Below, piece after piece: positions 1-4,946 of a stretch of DNA of 5,956 nt. The translations under genes and the position numbers were made by a program. Under the pieces are notes generated by a model. The model was not told the DNA's origin and did no database searches. It saw only the letters and a program-made list of their open reading frames with translations. The stretch comes from Frankiales bacterium (GTDB taxonomy: Bacteria; Actinomycetota; Actinomycetes; Mycobacteriales; Jatrophihabitantaceae). The first letter of the stretch is position 1; the number at the start of each line of letters is the position of its first letter. Where the stretch lies: the NCBI GenBank assembly GCA_025963265.1, contig JAOPUY010000038.1:1-5956 (forward strand), written 5' to 3'.

Positions 1-443
1 GCGGTCAGTTCCAGATTGATGCCGTCGGGATCCTGGAAAGAGAGGATCACGATGCCGAAGCTGGGTAATTGCTGGACCTGTCCGTGTTCTATGCCAGCCG
101 CAGACATCCGCTCGGCGGCCGCGTGGAGGTCCGCCTCCGCCGGCACGCGGAGGCCCAGGTGATCGAGCCCCACCCTGGTCGAGTCAAATAGATCGTCGGC
201 TCTCGCCACCGGTCTCAAGCCAACTGCTTGCAGCCCTACTGCGAACATGCAGCCGCCGAACAGCTTGTGCGGATCCTCTCGCACGCTCGGAAGTCCGACC
301 TGGTCGCTGAAGTCGGCGACAGGCTGTGAGCCGAACACCGCGATGTAGAAAGCCCTTGATCGTGCAATGTCGGTCACGGTGAGTCGGACGTGGTCGATGC
401 CGTCTGTCGTCACGATCGCTGTCTGGATGTCGGCTTGTGTCAC
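1..443 (-). CDS. VOC-family (glyoxalase/dioxygenase fold) protein, 3' end cut off by window edge
   Basis: The frame reads 147 codons from a GTG at 443 to the left edge without a stop. Two VOC half-modules are visible: residues 16-38 begin with IDHVRLTVTD and continue into SRAFYIAVFG, and the second starts at about 92 with GLDHLGLRV and reaches FQDPDGINLELT at 136-147. His18, His95 and Glu145 fall where this superfamily usually places its metal ligands. Members are metal-dependent lyases, isomerases, extradiol dioxygenases or drug-binding proteins, normally cytosolic; the substrate cannot be told from sequence. At roughly 150 residues, little is probably missing. The frame stays open upstream to a stop at 510-512 but has no in-frame ATG, and homology-like sequence begins just after the GTG, so GTG is the likeliest start. 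Its ribosome binding site is weak. A second in-frame GTG at 411-413 is a poorer choice. Confidence 0.88.
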   Translation of the reverse strand, partial: MTQADIQTAIVTTDGIDHVRLTVTDIARSRAFYIAVFGSQPVADFSDQVGLPSVREDPHKLFGGCMFAVGLQAVGLRPVARADDLFDSTRVGLDHLGLRVPAEADLHAAAERMSAAGIEHGQVQQLPSFGIVILSFQDPDGINLELT

Positions 444-486
444 GGGACGATCCGTTCTTCTGTCAGGGAACTGCGGCGTAGCAAGT

Positions 487-514
487 ACTGCCCCCCGCTT
501 CGCGGGGCGTCAGT
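487..514. repeat. GC-rich hairpin upstream of the VOC gene
   Basis: CCCCGC (493-498) and GCGGGG (502-507) pair around a TTC loop, and ACTG (487-490) pairs with CAGT (511-514) outside a small internal loop. No T-run follows on either strand, so it is not a classical intrinsic terminator. It lies 44 bases upstream of the VOC start and could be in that gene's leader, or be a REP-like or mobile-element end. Function unknown. Confidence 0.5.
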
Positions 515-518
515 GAAG

Positions 519-534
519 TGGGACCAGCATCCCA
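519..534. promoter_or_regulatory. Operator-like palindrome TGGGA-N6-TCCCA, copy 1
   Basis: TGGGA (519-523) and TCCCA (530-534) form a perfect five-base inverted repeat across CCAGCA. The same two arms with the same spacing recur at 2657-2672. It lies about 75 bases upstream of the VOC start, a reasonable place for a dimeric repressor site. The assignment rests only on symmetry and recurrence. Confidence 0.35.
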
Positions 535-864
535 GAAAGCTACGACGAGGAGCATGCCTAGGTCAAGCAGGCATGTTCTGCTCAGCCGAGTCGGCGCCGG
601 ATCGAAGCCACCAGACACCAATGCACGGCGGTGCTGGGGAACTTGCGCATGGTGCCCATAGTTTGGGATGATCAACCCACAATGGCCAAGTGCCCCCATC
701 GCGTGGACGGCGCGGCCATACCCTCGCGGGCGGGGCGCCGCGGCAGCCCTCCCGGGCGCTCAAGCCTCGGAGAACTGTGACTCCCAACCGTCGCCTGGGC
801 CTCTCGGCCGGGAGTCCGCCGGTCGGCGAGCTGGGTGGGGCGCAATCGTCCAGCAGTGCAGCGC

Positions 865-871
865 AAGGGAG
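865..871 (+). promoter_or_regulatory. Ribosome binding site that fixes the TDT protein start
   Basis: AAGGGAG lies four bases before the ATG at 876. It supports that ATG over the in-frame ATG at 690, which would add 62 low-complexity residues not expected in this family. Confidence 0.75.
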
Positions 872-875
872 ACGC

Positions 876-1871
876 ATGAGTCGCTCGTCAGGTTTGACAC
901 CGGTGCCGGCCAACTTCTTCGCCTTCGCCTTCGGGCTAGCCGGATTGGCTGAGGCATGGGTGCTCATGGCGGTGTTTGGACGTGTGTCGTCTCATGTCGC
1001 GGATGCCTTGTCGGCCTTGTCCGCCCTCGCTTGGCTACTGGTTCTGGTCGCTTATCTGCGACGTGTGGTCACCGATCTCGCCACGGTGAGCCGGGATCTG
1101 GCCAACCCCGTGACTGCGCCGTTCCTGTCGCTCGCGTTTATCACCCCCATGCTCCTGAGCGTCTTGGGCCTTTACTCGTACGCGCCCGGGCTTGCCCGCA
1201 CGCTCTTCTACGTGTTCCTGGGCCTTACTGTGCTTCTCGGGAGCTGGCTGACGGGCCAATGGATGTATGGGCCGCTGGAGGCGGACAACTTCCACCCTGG
1301 GTACTTCCTGCCCACAGTTGCCGGTGGCTTGATCGGGTCTGATGCGGCCGCCGTTATCGGCGAGCGAGGCCTTGCCGAGGTCTTATTCGGCTACGGTGCT
1401 CTGTCTTGGCTGTTCATCGGGTCCATTGTCTTAGGTCGGCTGCTCCTGCGACCGCTCCCGCCAGGCCCACTGCTGCCCACGTTCGCGTTGTTGATCGCGC
1501 CACCCGCAGTAGCCACGCTCGCGTGGTTCGACCTACACGGCGGACAGATCGACACGGTCATCCGGATGCTCGGAGGGTTCGGGCTGTTGATGATCCTCGC
1601 GCAGATTCGGTTGCTCCCGGCCTACCTCAAGCTTCCCTTCATGCCGAGCACCTGGTCGTTCGCGTTCAGCTGGTCCGCCGTCGCTGCCGCGGGGATTCAG
1701 TGGCTGCAGGTTGCTCGGCCTGCCGGTTACCAACCCGAGCAATACGTGGTGATCGCTGCGAGCTCCATACTGGTGGGCGCCATCGCCATCCGGACCGCGC
1801 TAGCCGCCTGCCGAGGACAGTTGCTTCCGAGCCAGCCGGCAACGTTAGACGCGCGAGGGCTCGCTGGATAA
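876..1871 (+). CDS. TehA/SLAC1-like TDT-family membrane transporter or anion channel
   Basis: The 331-residue product is very hydrophobic, with about ten predicted membrane helices. This matches the usual length and topology of the TDT family (tellurite resistance/dicarboxylate transport; SLAC1-like anion channels). Recognisable pieces are the N-terminal PANFFAFAFGLAGLAEAW (residues 11-28), the mid-protein segment HPGYFLPTVAGGLIGS (140-155) and LPFMPSTWSFAFSWSA near 253-268. Phe262 and Phe264 lie in the segment where relatives keep a pore-gating phenylalanine; I assign this by position only. The protein should sit in the cytoplasmic membrane and move small anions. Actual substrate (chloride, nitrate, sulfite, C4-dicarboxylate) and any tellurite role are not readable. 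No tehB-like methyltransferase is adjacent. It stands alone and converges on the glycosylase gene with a 43-base gap and no clear terminator between them. Confidence 0.85.
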   Translation: MSRSSGLTPVPANFFAFAFGLAGLAEAWVLMAVFGRVSSHVADALSALSALAWLLVLVAYLRRVVTDLATVSRDLANPVTAPFLSLAFITPMLLSVLGLYSYAPGLARTLFYVFLGLTVLLGSWLTGQWMYGPLEADNFHPGYFLPTVAGGLIGSDAAAVIGERGLAEVLFGYGALSWLFIGSIVLGRLLLRPLPPGPLLPTFALLIAPPAVATLAWFDLHGGQIDTVIRMLGGFGLLMILAQIRLLPAYLKLPFMPSTWSFAFSWSAVAAAGIQWLQVARPAGYQPEQYVVIAASSILVGAIAIRTALAACRGQLLPSQPATLDARGLAG

Positions 1872-1914
1872 CCCAGAGTGACGGGCTGGCGGCGACCGAT
1901 GCTCTAAGGCCCAG

Positions 1915-2622
1915 TTAGAATCCTCCAGCGCGACCCGCTGCCTCGCGGCCTGCGAGTGCCACATCCACAGCCGCCCTGAGCGCAGGTACAACCTCTGCCT
2001 CGAACCAGGGGTTACGGGCTTGCCAACGAAAGTTCAGCGGCGAGGGGTGCACGAGCGGGAAGTGAGTTGGCATGAAGTCCCGCCACGCCGCAACCGTGTC
2101 GGTCAGTCGTGCGCCCGATGTTTGCTGAAGGTAATGGCGTTGAGCATAGGAGCCGATGAGGATCGTTAGCTCGACCCGGGGGAGTTGCCCGAGAATCGGC
2201 GGATGCCATTTGTCGGCCAAACCCCGGCGGGGCGGCAGGTCGCCGTGGGCACCCTTTCCCGGGAAGAAGAAGTCCATCGGCAACAGGGCGAAGCTGCCAG
2301 AGTCGTAGAAGGTCGCGTCGTCAACGCCTAGCCATCGACGTAGTGTCGCGCCGCTGGGGTCGTTCCACGGCACACCACTGCGCTGCGCCCGCAGCCCCGG
2401 AGCTTGACCGACGACCAGGACACGTGCTTCAGGATCAGCCGTGTACAGCGGCCTGTAACCAAGTTTGGCTGCCCACTCGTTGTCAGGGTGGTTGGTTATC
2501 TCAGTCCGGATGCGTCTCAACGCATCCAGTGCATCACTACGGGCTGTGGCCTGCAACGGCCTCCGCACAGACGCGATCATCTCGCCGGGGCTGGGCACCA
2601 TCGTCGACGCAGTGGCCTGCAT
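1915..2622 (-). CDS. Uracil-DNA glycosylase superfamily protein, cysteine-free
   Basis: The 235-residue product shows the two UDG-superfamily active-site motifs. The first is GQAPG (residues 72-76), followed by RSGVPWNDPSGATLRRWLG, which resembles the G-x-AP...R-x-G...D-x-SG layout of family 5 (UDGb) enzymes. The second is HPSPLN (192-197). Superfamily members excise uracil or other deaminated bases from DNA as the first step of base-excision repair. No cysteine occurs in the protein, so the [4Fe-4S] cluster typical of families 4 and 5 cannot be bound; the region around 120-145 (PGKGAHGDLPPRRG) occupies the place of part of that cysteine loop. Activity is therefore inferred, and another nucleotide-related role is possible. 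The frame can begin at TTG 2631, but the ATG at 2622 is better spaced from the ribosome binding site. It is divergent from the ABM operon. Confidence 0.85.
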   Translation of the reverse strand: MQATASTMVPSPGEMIASVRRPLQATARSDALDALRRIRTEITNHPDNEWAAKLGYRPLYTADPEARVLVVGQAPGLRAQRSGVPWNDPSGATLRRWLGVDDATFYDSGSFALLPMDFFFPGKGAHGDLPPRRGLADKWHPPILGQLPRVELTILIGSYAQRHYLQQTSGARLTDTVAAWRDFMPTHFPLVHPSPLNFRWQARNPWFEAEVVPALRAAVDVALAGREAAGRAGGF

Positions 2623-2632
2623 CTTGGACAAT

Positions 2633-2639
2633 CCTCCTC
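2633..2639 (-). promoter_or_regulatory. Strong ribosome binding site that decides the glycosylase start
   Basis: On the minus strand GAGGAGG (2639 down to 2633) is separated by ten bases from the ATG at 2622, but by only one base from the in-frame TTG at 2631. The spacing favours ATG, giving 235 rather than 238 residues. Confidence 0.75.
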
Positions 2640-2649
2640 ACCGCCGATC

Positions 2650-2679
2650 ACCATGCTGGGATGAGTGTCCCATAATGGT
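2650..2679. promoter_or_regulatory. 30-base composite palindrome in the divergent promoter region (candidate operator)
   Basis: Outer arms ACCAT (2650-2654) and ATGGT (2675-2679) and inner arms TGGGA (2657-2661) and TCCCA (2668-2672) are all perfectly symmetrical. They are separated by unmatched GC/TA pairs and a central TGAGTG, so ten of the twelve paired positions match. The site sits between two divergent genes and covers the best -10-like hexamer for the ABM operon, as expected for a repressor operator of TetR, GntR or MarR type. The inner half repeats the palindrome at 519-534. The cognate regulator is not known from sequence. Confidence 0.5.
2671..2676 (+). promoter_or_regulatory. Possible -10 element for the ABM-PEP mutase operon
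   Basis: CATAAT differs from TATAAT at one base and lies 84 bases before the ABM start. No good -35 hexamer is present 16-18 bases upstream, so a weak or activator-dependent promoter, or a chance match, is possible. It overlaps the palindrome at 2650-2679. Confidence 0.3.
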
Positions 2680-2759
2680 CTGCGTGAAGGTCGCCAGGCG
2701 TCAGAGCGCTCTCCAGCAAAGGCGACACCACGGCCGAGCTGACAACGAAAGGAAGCATC

Positions 2760-3053
2760 ATGAGCCAGGTGCAACTCATCGCCCGCCACACCATCGCCGC
2801 CGGGAACGAGGATCAGGTCTACAGCCTCATCGACAAACTCGTTGCGGCAGCGCGCACGGAGCCCGGCAACGTCGCGTTCGATGTCTATCGCAAGAGCGAC
2901 GACGCCCGCAGCTACGTGCTGCTGGAGCGCTACACCTCTCGCGATGCGCTGGCCGCCCACCGCGACGCCCAACACTTCAAGGACTACCTGCTCGACCAGA
3001 TCGTGCCCCTGCTGGAGAGCCGGATCATCGAGGAATACGACGTTCCCGACTGA
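2760..3053 (+). CDS. ABM-domain protein, putative quinol monooxygenase (YgiN-like)
   Basis: The 97-residue product is a complete antibiotic-biosynthesis-monooxygenase domain (dimeric ferredoxin-like alpha+beta barrel). Typical features are the N-terminal strand VQLIARHTIAAGNED, EPGNVAFDVYR at residues 34-44 and ERYTSRDALAAH at 56-67, followed by HFKDYL. Relatives are small cofactor-free cytosolic proteins; some oxidise quinols or polyketides, many have unknown substrates. The start is supported by AAAGGAAG at 2748-2755. The ATG at 2675 is in another frame. It is followed after 52 bases by the PEP-mutase-like gene on the same strand, with no terminator between, so the two are probably cotranscribed. 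The promoter region holds the palindrome at 2650-2679, suggesting regulated expression. Confidence 0.88.
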   Translation: MSQVQLIARHTIAAGNEDQVYSLIDKLVAAARTEPGNVAFDVYRKSDDARSYVLLERYTSRDALAAHRDAQHFKDYLLDQIVPLLESRIIEEYDVPD

Positions 3054-3105
3054 GCGCCGCCGTACCTCCGAGAGCCGTTCCCACGTCAATCTGAGAGGGA
3101 AGACG

Positions 3106-3867
3106 ATGAACCTCAACGAACTGCACCAGCAGCAGCAGCCGCTGCTCCTACCCAACGCGTGGGACGTCGGCTCCGCTATCGCATTCGCCGACGCCGGGTT
3201 TCCGGCCATCGGCACCACCAGTTTCGGCGTCGGCGCCGTGCTCGGTCATCCCGATGGCGCTCGCGCCAGCCGCGCGGCCACCGCCGCGCTCGTCCGCGCC
3301 CTGGCCGCACTGCCGGTGCTCGTGTCGGCCGACATCGAGGACGGCTACAGCGACGACCCGGAAGAGGTGGCCCGTTTCGTCAAGGATCTCGCTGCCGACG
3401 GTGTCAACGTCGAGGACAGCACCAACGATCACCTGATCGATCCGGGCTCACACGCCGGGAAGGTGGAGCAGATCAAGCGTGTCAACCCAGGTACCTTCGT
3501 CAACGCCCGCATCGACAATTACTGGCTCAGGCAAGACGCGCACATCGAGGCCGTGCTCGCCAAAGCCAAGCAGTACGTCGACGCCGGGGCTGATGGAATC
3601 TTCATCCCTGGGGTGACCATCCCAGACGAGATCCGCGTGGTCACCGCGGGGGTGTCTGTGCCGGTCAACACCCTGGCCGTAGCCGACATGACACTGAGCC
3701 AGCTCGCTGGTCTCGGCGTTCGCCGAGTCAGCACAGGCTCACTGCCCTACCGCGCCGCCGTCGACGCCGGCGTTGCGGTCGCCACCGGGTTGCGCGACGG
3801 TGGCATACCGCCGGCTGCCACCGCCTACCCGATCGCCCAGGCACGTCTCCAGAAGTACTCGTCGTGA
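3106..3867 (+). CDS. Isocitrate lyase/PEP mutase superfamily protein (PF13714-like)
   Basis: The 253-residue product has the features of the compact PEP mutase branch: PLLLPNAWDVGSAIAFADAG (residues 12-31), GTTSF (36-40), the metal/substrate motif SADIEDGYS (74-82), GVNVEDS (99-105) and NARID (133-137). The family folds as a TIM barrel, binds Mg2+ and cleaves or forms C-C or P-C bonds alpha to a carboxylate. Asp76, Glu78 and Glu103 align by motif with the acidic metal-site residues. The protein has no cysteine, so it lacks the catalytic KKCGH-type loop of true isocitrate or methylisocitrate lyases; classical glyoxylate-cycle activity is unlikely. An oxaloacetate hydrolase-, carboxyvinyl-carboxyphosphonate- or other lyase-like activity is possible, but the substrate is unknown. 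GAGAGGGA at 3093-3100 supports the ATG at 3106. It is second in the operon, and a terminator follows. Confidence 0.87.
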   Translation: MNLNELHQQQQPLLLPNAWDVGSAIAFADAGFPAIGTTSFGVGAVLGHPDGARASRAATAALVRALAALPVLVSADIEDGYSDDPEEVARFVKDLAADGVNVEDSTNDHLIDPGSHAGKVEQIKRVNPGTFVNARIDNYWLRQDAHIEAVLAKAKQYVDAGADGIFIPGVTIPDEIRVVTAGVSVPVNTLAVADMTLSQLAGLGVRRVSTGSLPYRAAVDAGVAVATGLRDGGIPPAATAYPIAQARLQKYSS

Positions 3868-3899
3868 ATCACCCAACGCCGGCAGATGTCAGACGAGGA

Positions 3900-3951
3900 G
3901 TGTCGAGGCCCCTGGGACGTAAGCCAAGGGCCATCGACACGTACCATTTTT
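3900..3951 (+). terminator. Rho-independent-type terminator of the ABM-PEP mutase operon
   Basis: GTGTCGA-GGCCC (3900-3911) pairs with GGGCC-A-TCGACAC (3928-3940), one A bulged. The stem can extend by TGG/CCA (3913-3915 with 3924-3926) around an eight-base loop. TTTTT follows at 3947-3951. It begins 32 bases after the PEP-mutase-like stop. No T-run is present on the other side, so it acts on rightward transcription only. Confidence 0.75.
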
Positions 3952-4011
3952 CACTAGGGCTCTAGCGCTACTCGTCGCGCAGCCGGGACGACCGCCGCAG
4001 CCGACCATCCG

Positions 4012-4794
4012 CTATTTCGATGTTGTCTGATTCTTCGTGGCCGCTCGGCGGGTAGCCGTGGCCTTGGAAGTGGGCTGCTTCGCGCCCGACGATGACGGCT
4101 TCGTGTTGGTAACCCGGCGGCGTGGCCGCGGCGGCTGCACACCATCAACCGCGAAGGAGTACACGTATTCCAGGGCGGCGTCTAGCGCGTCCCGTAGGGG
4201 CTTCACATCACGCTTGGTTTGGCTGATGAGCGACCCGCCTTGATGGGCCGCCATCAGGACCGAGGCCAGAACGTCAGGTTTGGCGTCCGTCCGAAGAACG
4301 CCCCGGCGGCGCATCGCAGCCAGCCCGGAACGCATCACCGCCGCCCAGCGGTCATAGCCGGCGGCCAGATCGGCTCGCATCCGGGCGTCGGATTCAGCCA
4401 ATTCAGCCGCTAGGGAGCCAAACGAGCAACCGCCCTGGAGATCCAAGGCCACGGCCTTCTCGATGTTGAGGTCAGCCCAGAGGCGGAGAGCCTCCAAGCT
4501 GTCGAGCTTACCGAGCCGGGGCTGGGTGTGAAATTCGAGGATGGCATCGAGCTGGTAGCCGATGACAGCGTGCACCAAGCTGCGCTTGTCCTGGAAGTAG
4601 TGAGTCATCTGCGACCCGCTCACTTCGGCTGCGCGGCGCACATCGTCGATGGCCGTGCCGGCGACGCCGCGCTCGAAGATGAGGACTGCTGCGGCCTCGA
4701 TGATCCGGGCGCGCGTGGCACGCCCCTTGGGGGTCAAGGAAAGGCCGGTAGCGGCCTCCAGCTCCTCAGCGGTTGCTGTGGACGTCGATGACAT
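4012..4794 (-). CDS. TetR/AcrR-family transcriptional regulator with basic C-terminal tail
   Basis: The 260-residue product starts with about 20 Ser/Thr/Glu-rich residues. A TetR N-terminal DNA-binding domain follows: TPKGRATRARIIEAA from about 21, then the helix-turn-helix TAIDDVRRAAEVSGSQMTHYF at 47-67 (recognition helix near SGSQMTHYF). The ligand-binding/dimer domain includes GGCSFGSLAAELAE (121-134), a signature of one AcrR-like subgroup. Residues 217-260 are an atypical tail rich in Lys, Arg, Ser, Thr and Pro with six Arg, five Lys and no acidic residue after Asp217. Most TetR proteins are 190-220 residues long. The frame is open to 4896, but I place the start at the ATG at 4794: AGGA lies nine bases upstream and homology begins just after it. 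It is divergent from the amidase gene, so autorepression and control of the amidase are likely but inferred. Confidence 0.88.
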   Translation of the reverse strand: MSSTSTATAEELEAATGLSLTPKGRATRARIIEAAAVLIFERGVAGTAIDDVRRAAEVSGSQMTHYFQDKRSLVHAVIGYQLDAILEFHTQPRLGKLDSLEALRLWADLNIEKAVALDLQGGCSFGSLAAELAESDARMRADLAAGYDRWAAVMRSGLAAMRRRGVLRTDAKPDVLASVLMAAHQGGSLISQTKRDVKPLRDALDAALEYVYSFAVDGVQPPRPRRRVTNTKPSSSGAKQPTSKATATRRAATKNQTTSK

Positions 4795-4946
4795 CGTGAG
4801 TTGTCCTGCCCAGTGTGCGCGTGTTCGGTGGTGGGTTGGCGTTCTCAAAATACTAGCTGCTCGTTCGATCGCATCGCGGTAAGCGAGCTTGGCCAACGAC
4901 TTGACCGCGACGACGCTTCGTCAAGCCCCGCATTACGCTGGGCGCC
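4795..4946. promoter_or_regulatory. Divergent promoter region between TetR regulator and amidase
   Basis: These 152 bases separate two divergent starts. The most AT-rich patch is CTCAAAATACTAG (4844-4856), a plausible promoter core for either gene, although no -35/-10 pair stands out. Small symmetries include AAGC-GA-GCTT (4881-4890), TTGGCCAA (4889-4896) and the CTTGAC/GTCAAG repeat at 4900-4925. A TetR operator would be expected here. Confidence 0.45.
4900..4925. promoter_or_regulatory. CTTGAC/GTCAAG inverted repeat, candidate TetR operator
   Basis: CTTGAC (4900-4905) and GTCAAG (4920-4925) are perfect inverted copies 14 bases apart, 22 bases before the amidase start. A nested GACG-CTT-CGTC (4912-4922) could fold instead. 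The left arm contains TTGACC, which looks like a -35 hexamer, but no -10 lies at the right distance. The position suits a repressor site; symmetry is the only evidence. Confidence 0.35.

Larger units (their letters stand above)
444..875. other. 432-base stretch without a convincing gene
   Basis: Open frames here are short, overlap on both strands and show no recognisable protein family. The frame of the downstream membrane protein can be extended to an ATG at 690, but those 62 extra residues are low-complexity (Arg, Gly, Pro, Ser) and end beside a good ribosome binding site, so I read them as untranslated leader. The stretch contains a GC-rich hairpin (487-514), a TGGGA-N6-TCCCA palindrome (519-534) and a 7-base inverted repeat CATGCCT/AGGCATG (553-559 with 569-575). 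It must carry the promoters of the leftward VOC gene and the rightward TDT gene, but I see no confident -35/-10 pair. Decayed mobile DNA is possible, though no transposase motif is readable. Confidence 0.55.

Noticed and set aside
463..699. Short overlapping open frames on both strands in the left intergenic stretch, possibly remnants of a transposase
   Set aside because: No readable DDE, helix-turn-helix or other transposase motif and no flanking direct repeats; in GC-rich DNA such frames arise by chance.
690..875. 62-residue N-terminal extension of the TDT membrane protein
   Set aside because: The extension is low-complexity and does not resemble the family; the ATG at 876 has a well-placed AAGGGAG site and gives the expected 331-residue length.
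3609..3624. Third TGGGA-N6-TCCCA-like site (TGGGG-N6-TCCCA)
   Set aside because: It has one mismatch and lies within conserved coding sequence (PGVTIP), so it is best explained by codon content.
3106..3867. Annotation as a true isocitrate lyase or methylisocitrate lyase
   Set aside because: The protein is short for isocitrate lyase and contains no cysteine, so the catalytic KKCGH-type loop is absent.
3963..3970. Perfect 8-base palindrome TAGCGCTA between the terminator and the TetR stop
   Set aside because: It is too short to be meaningful, has no T-run for a terminator and is not near a start.
4795..4896. 34-residue N-terminal extension of the TetR protein to an ATG at 4896
   Set aside because: The ATG at 4794 has an AGGA site at good spacing, and the extension shows no family similarity and would use up most of the divergent promoter region.
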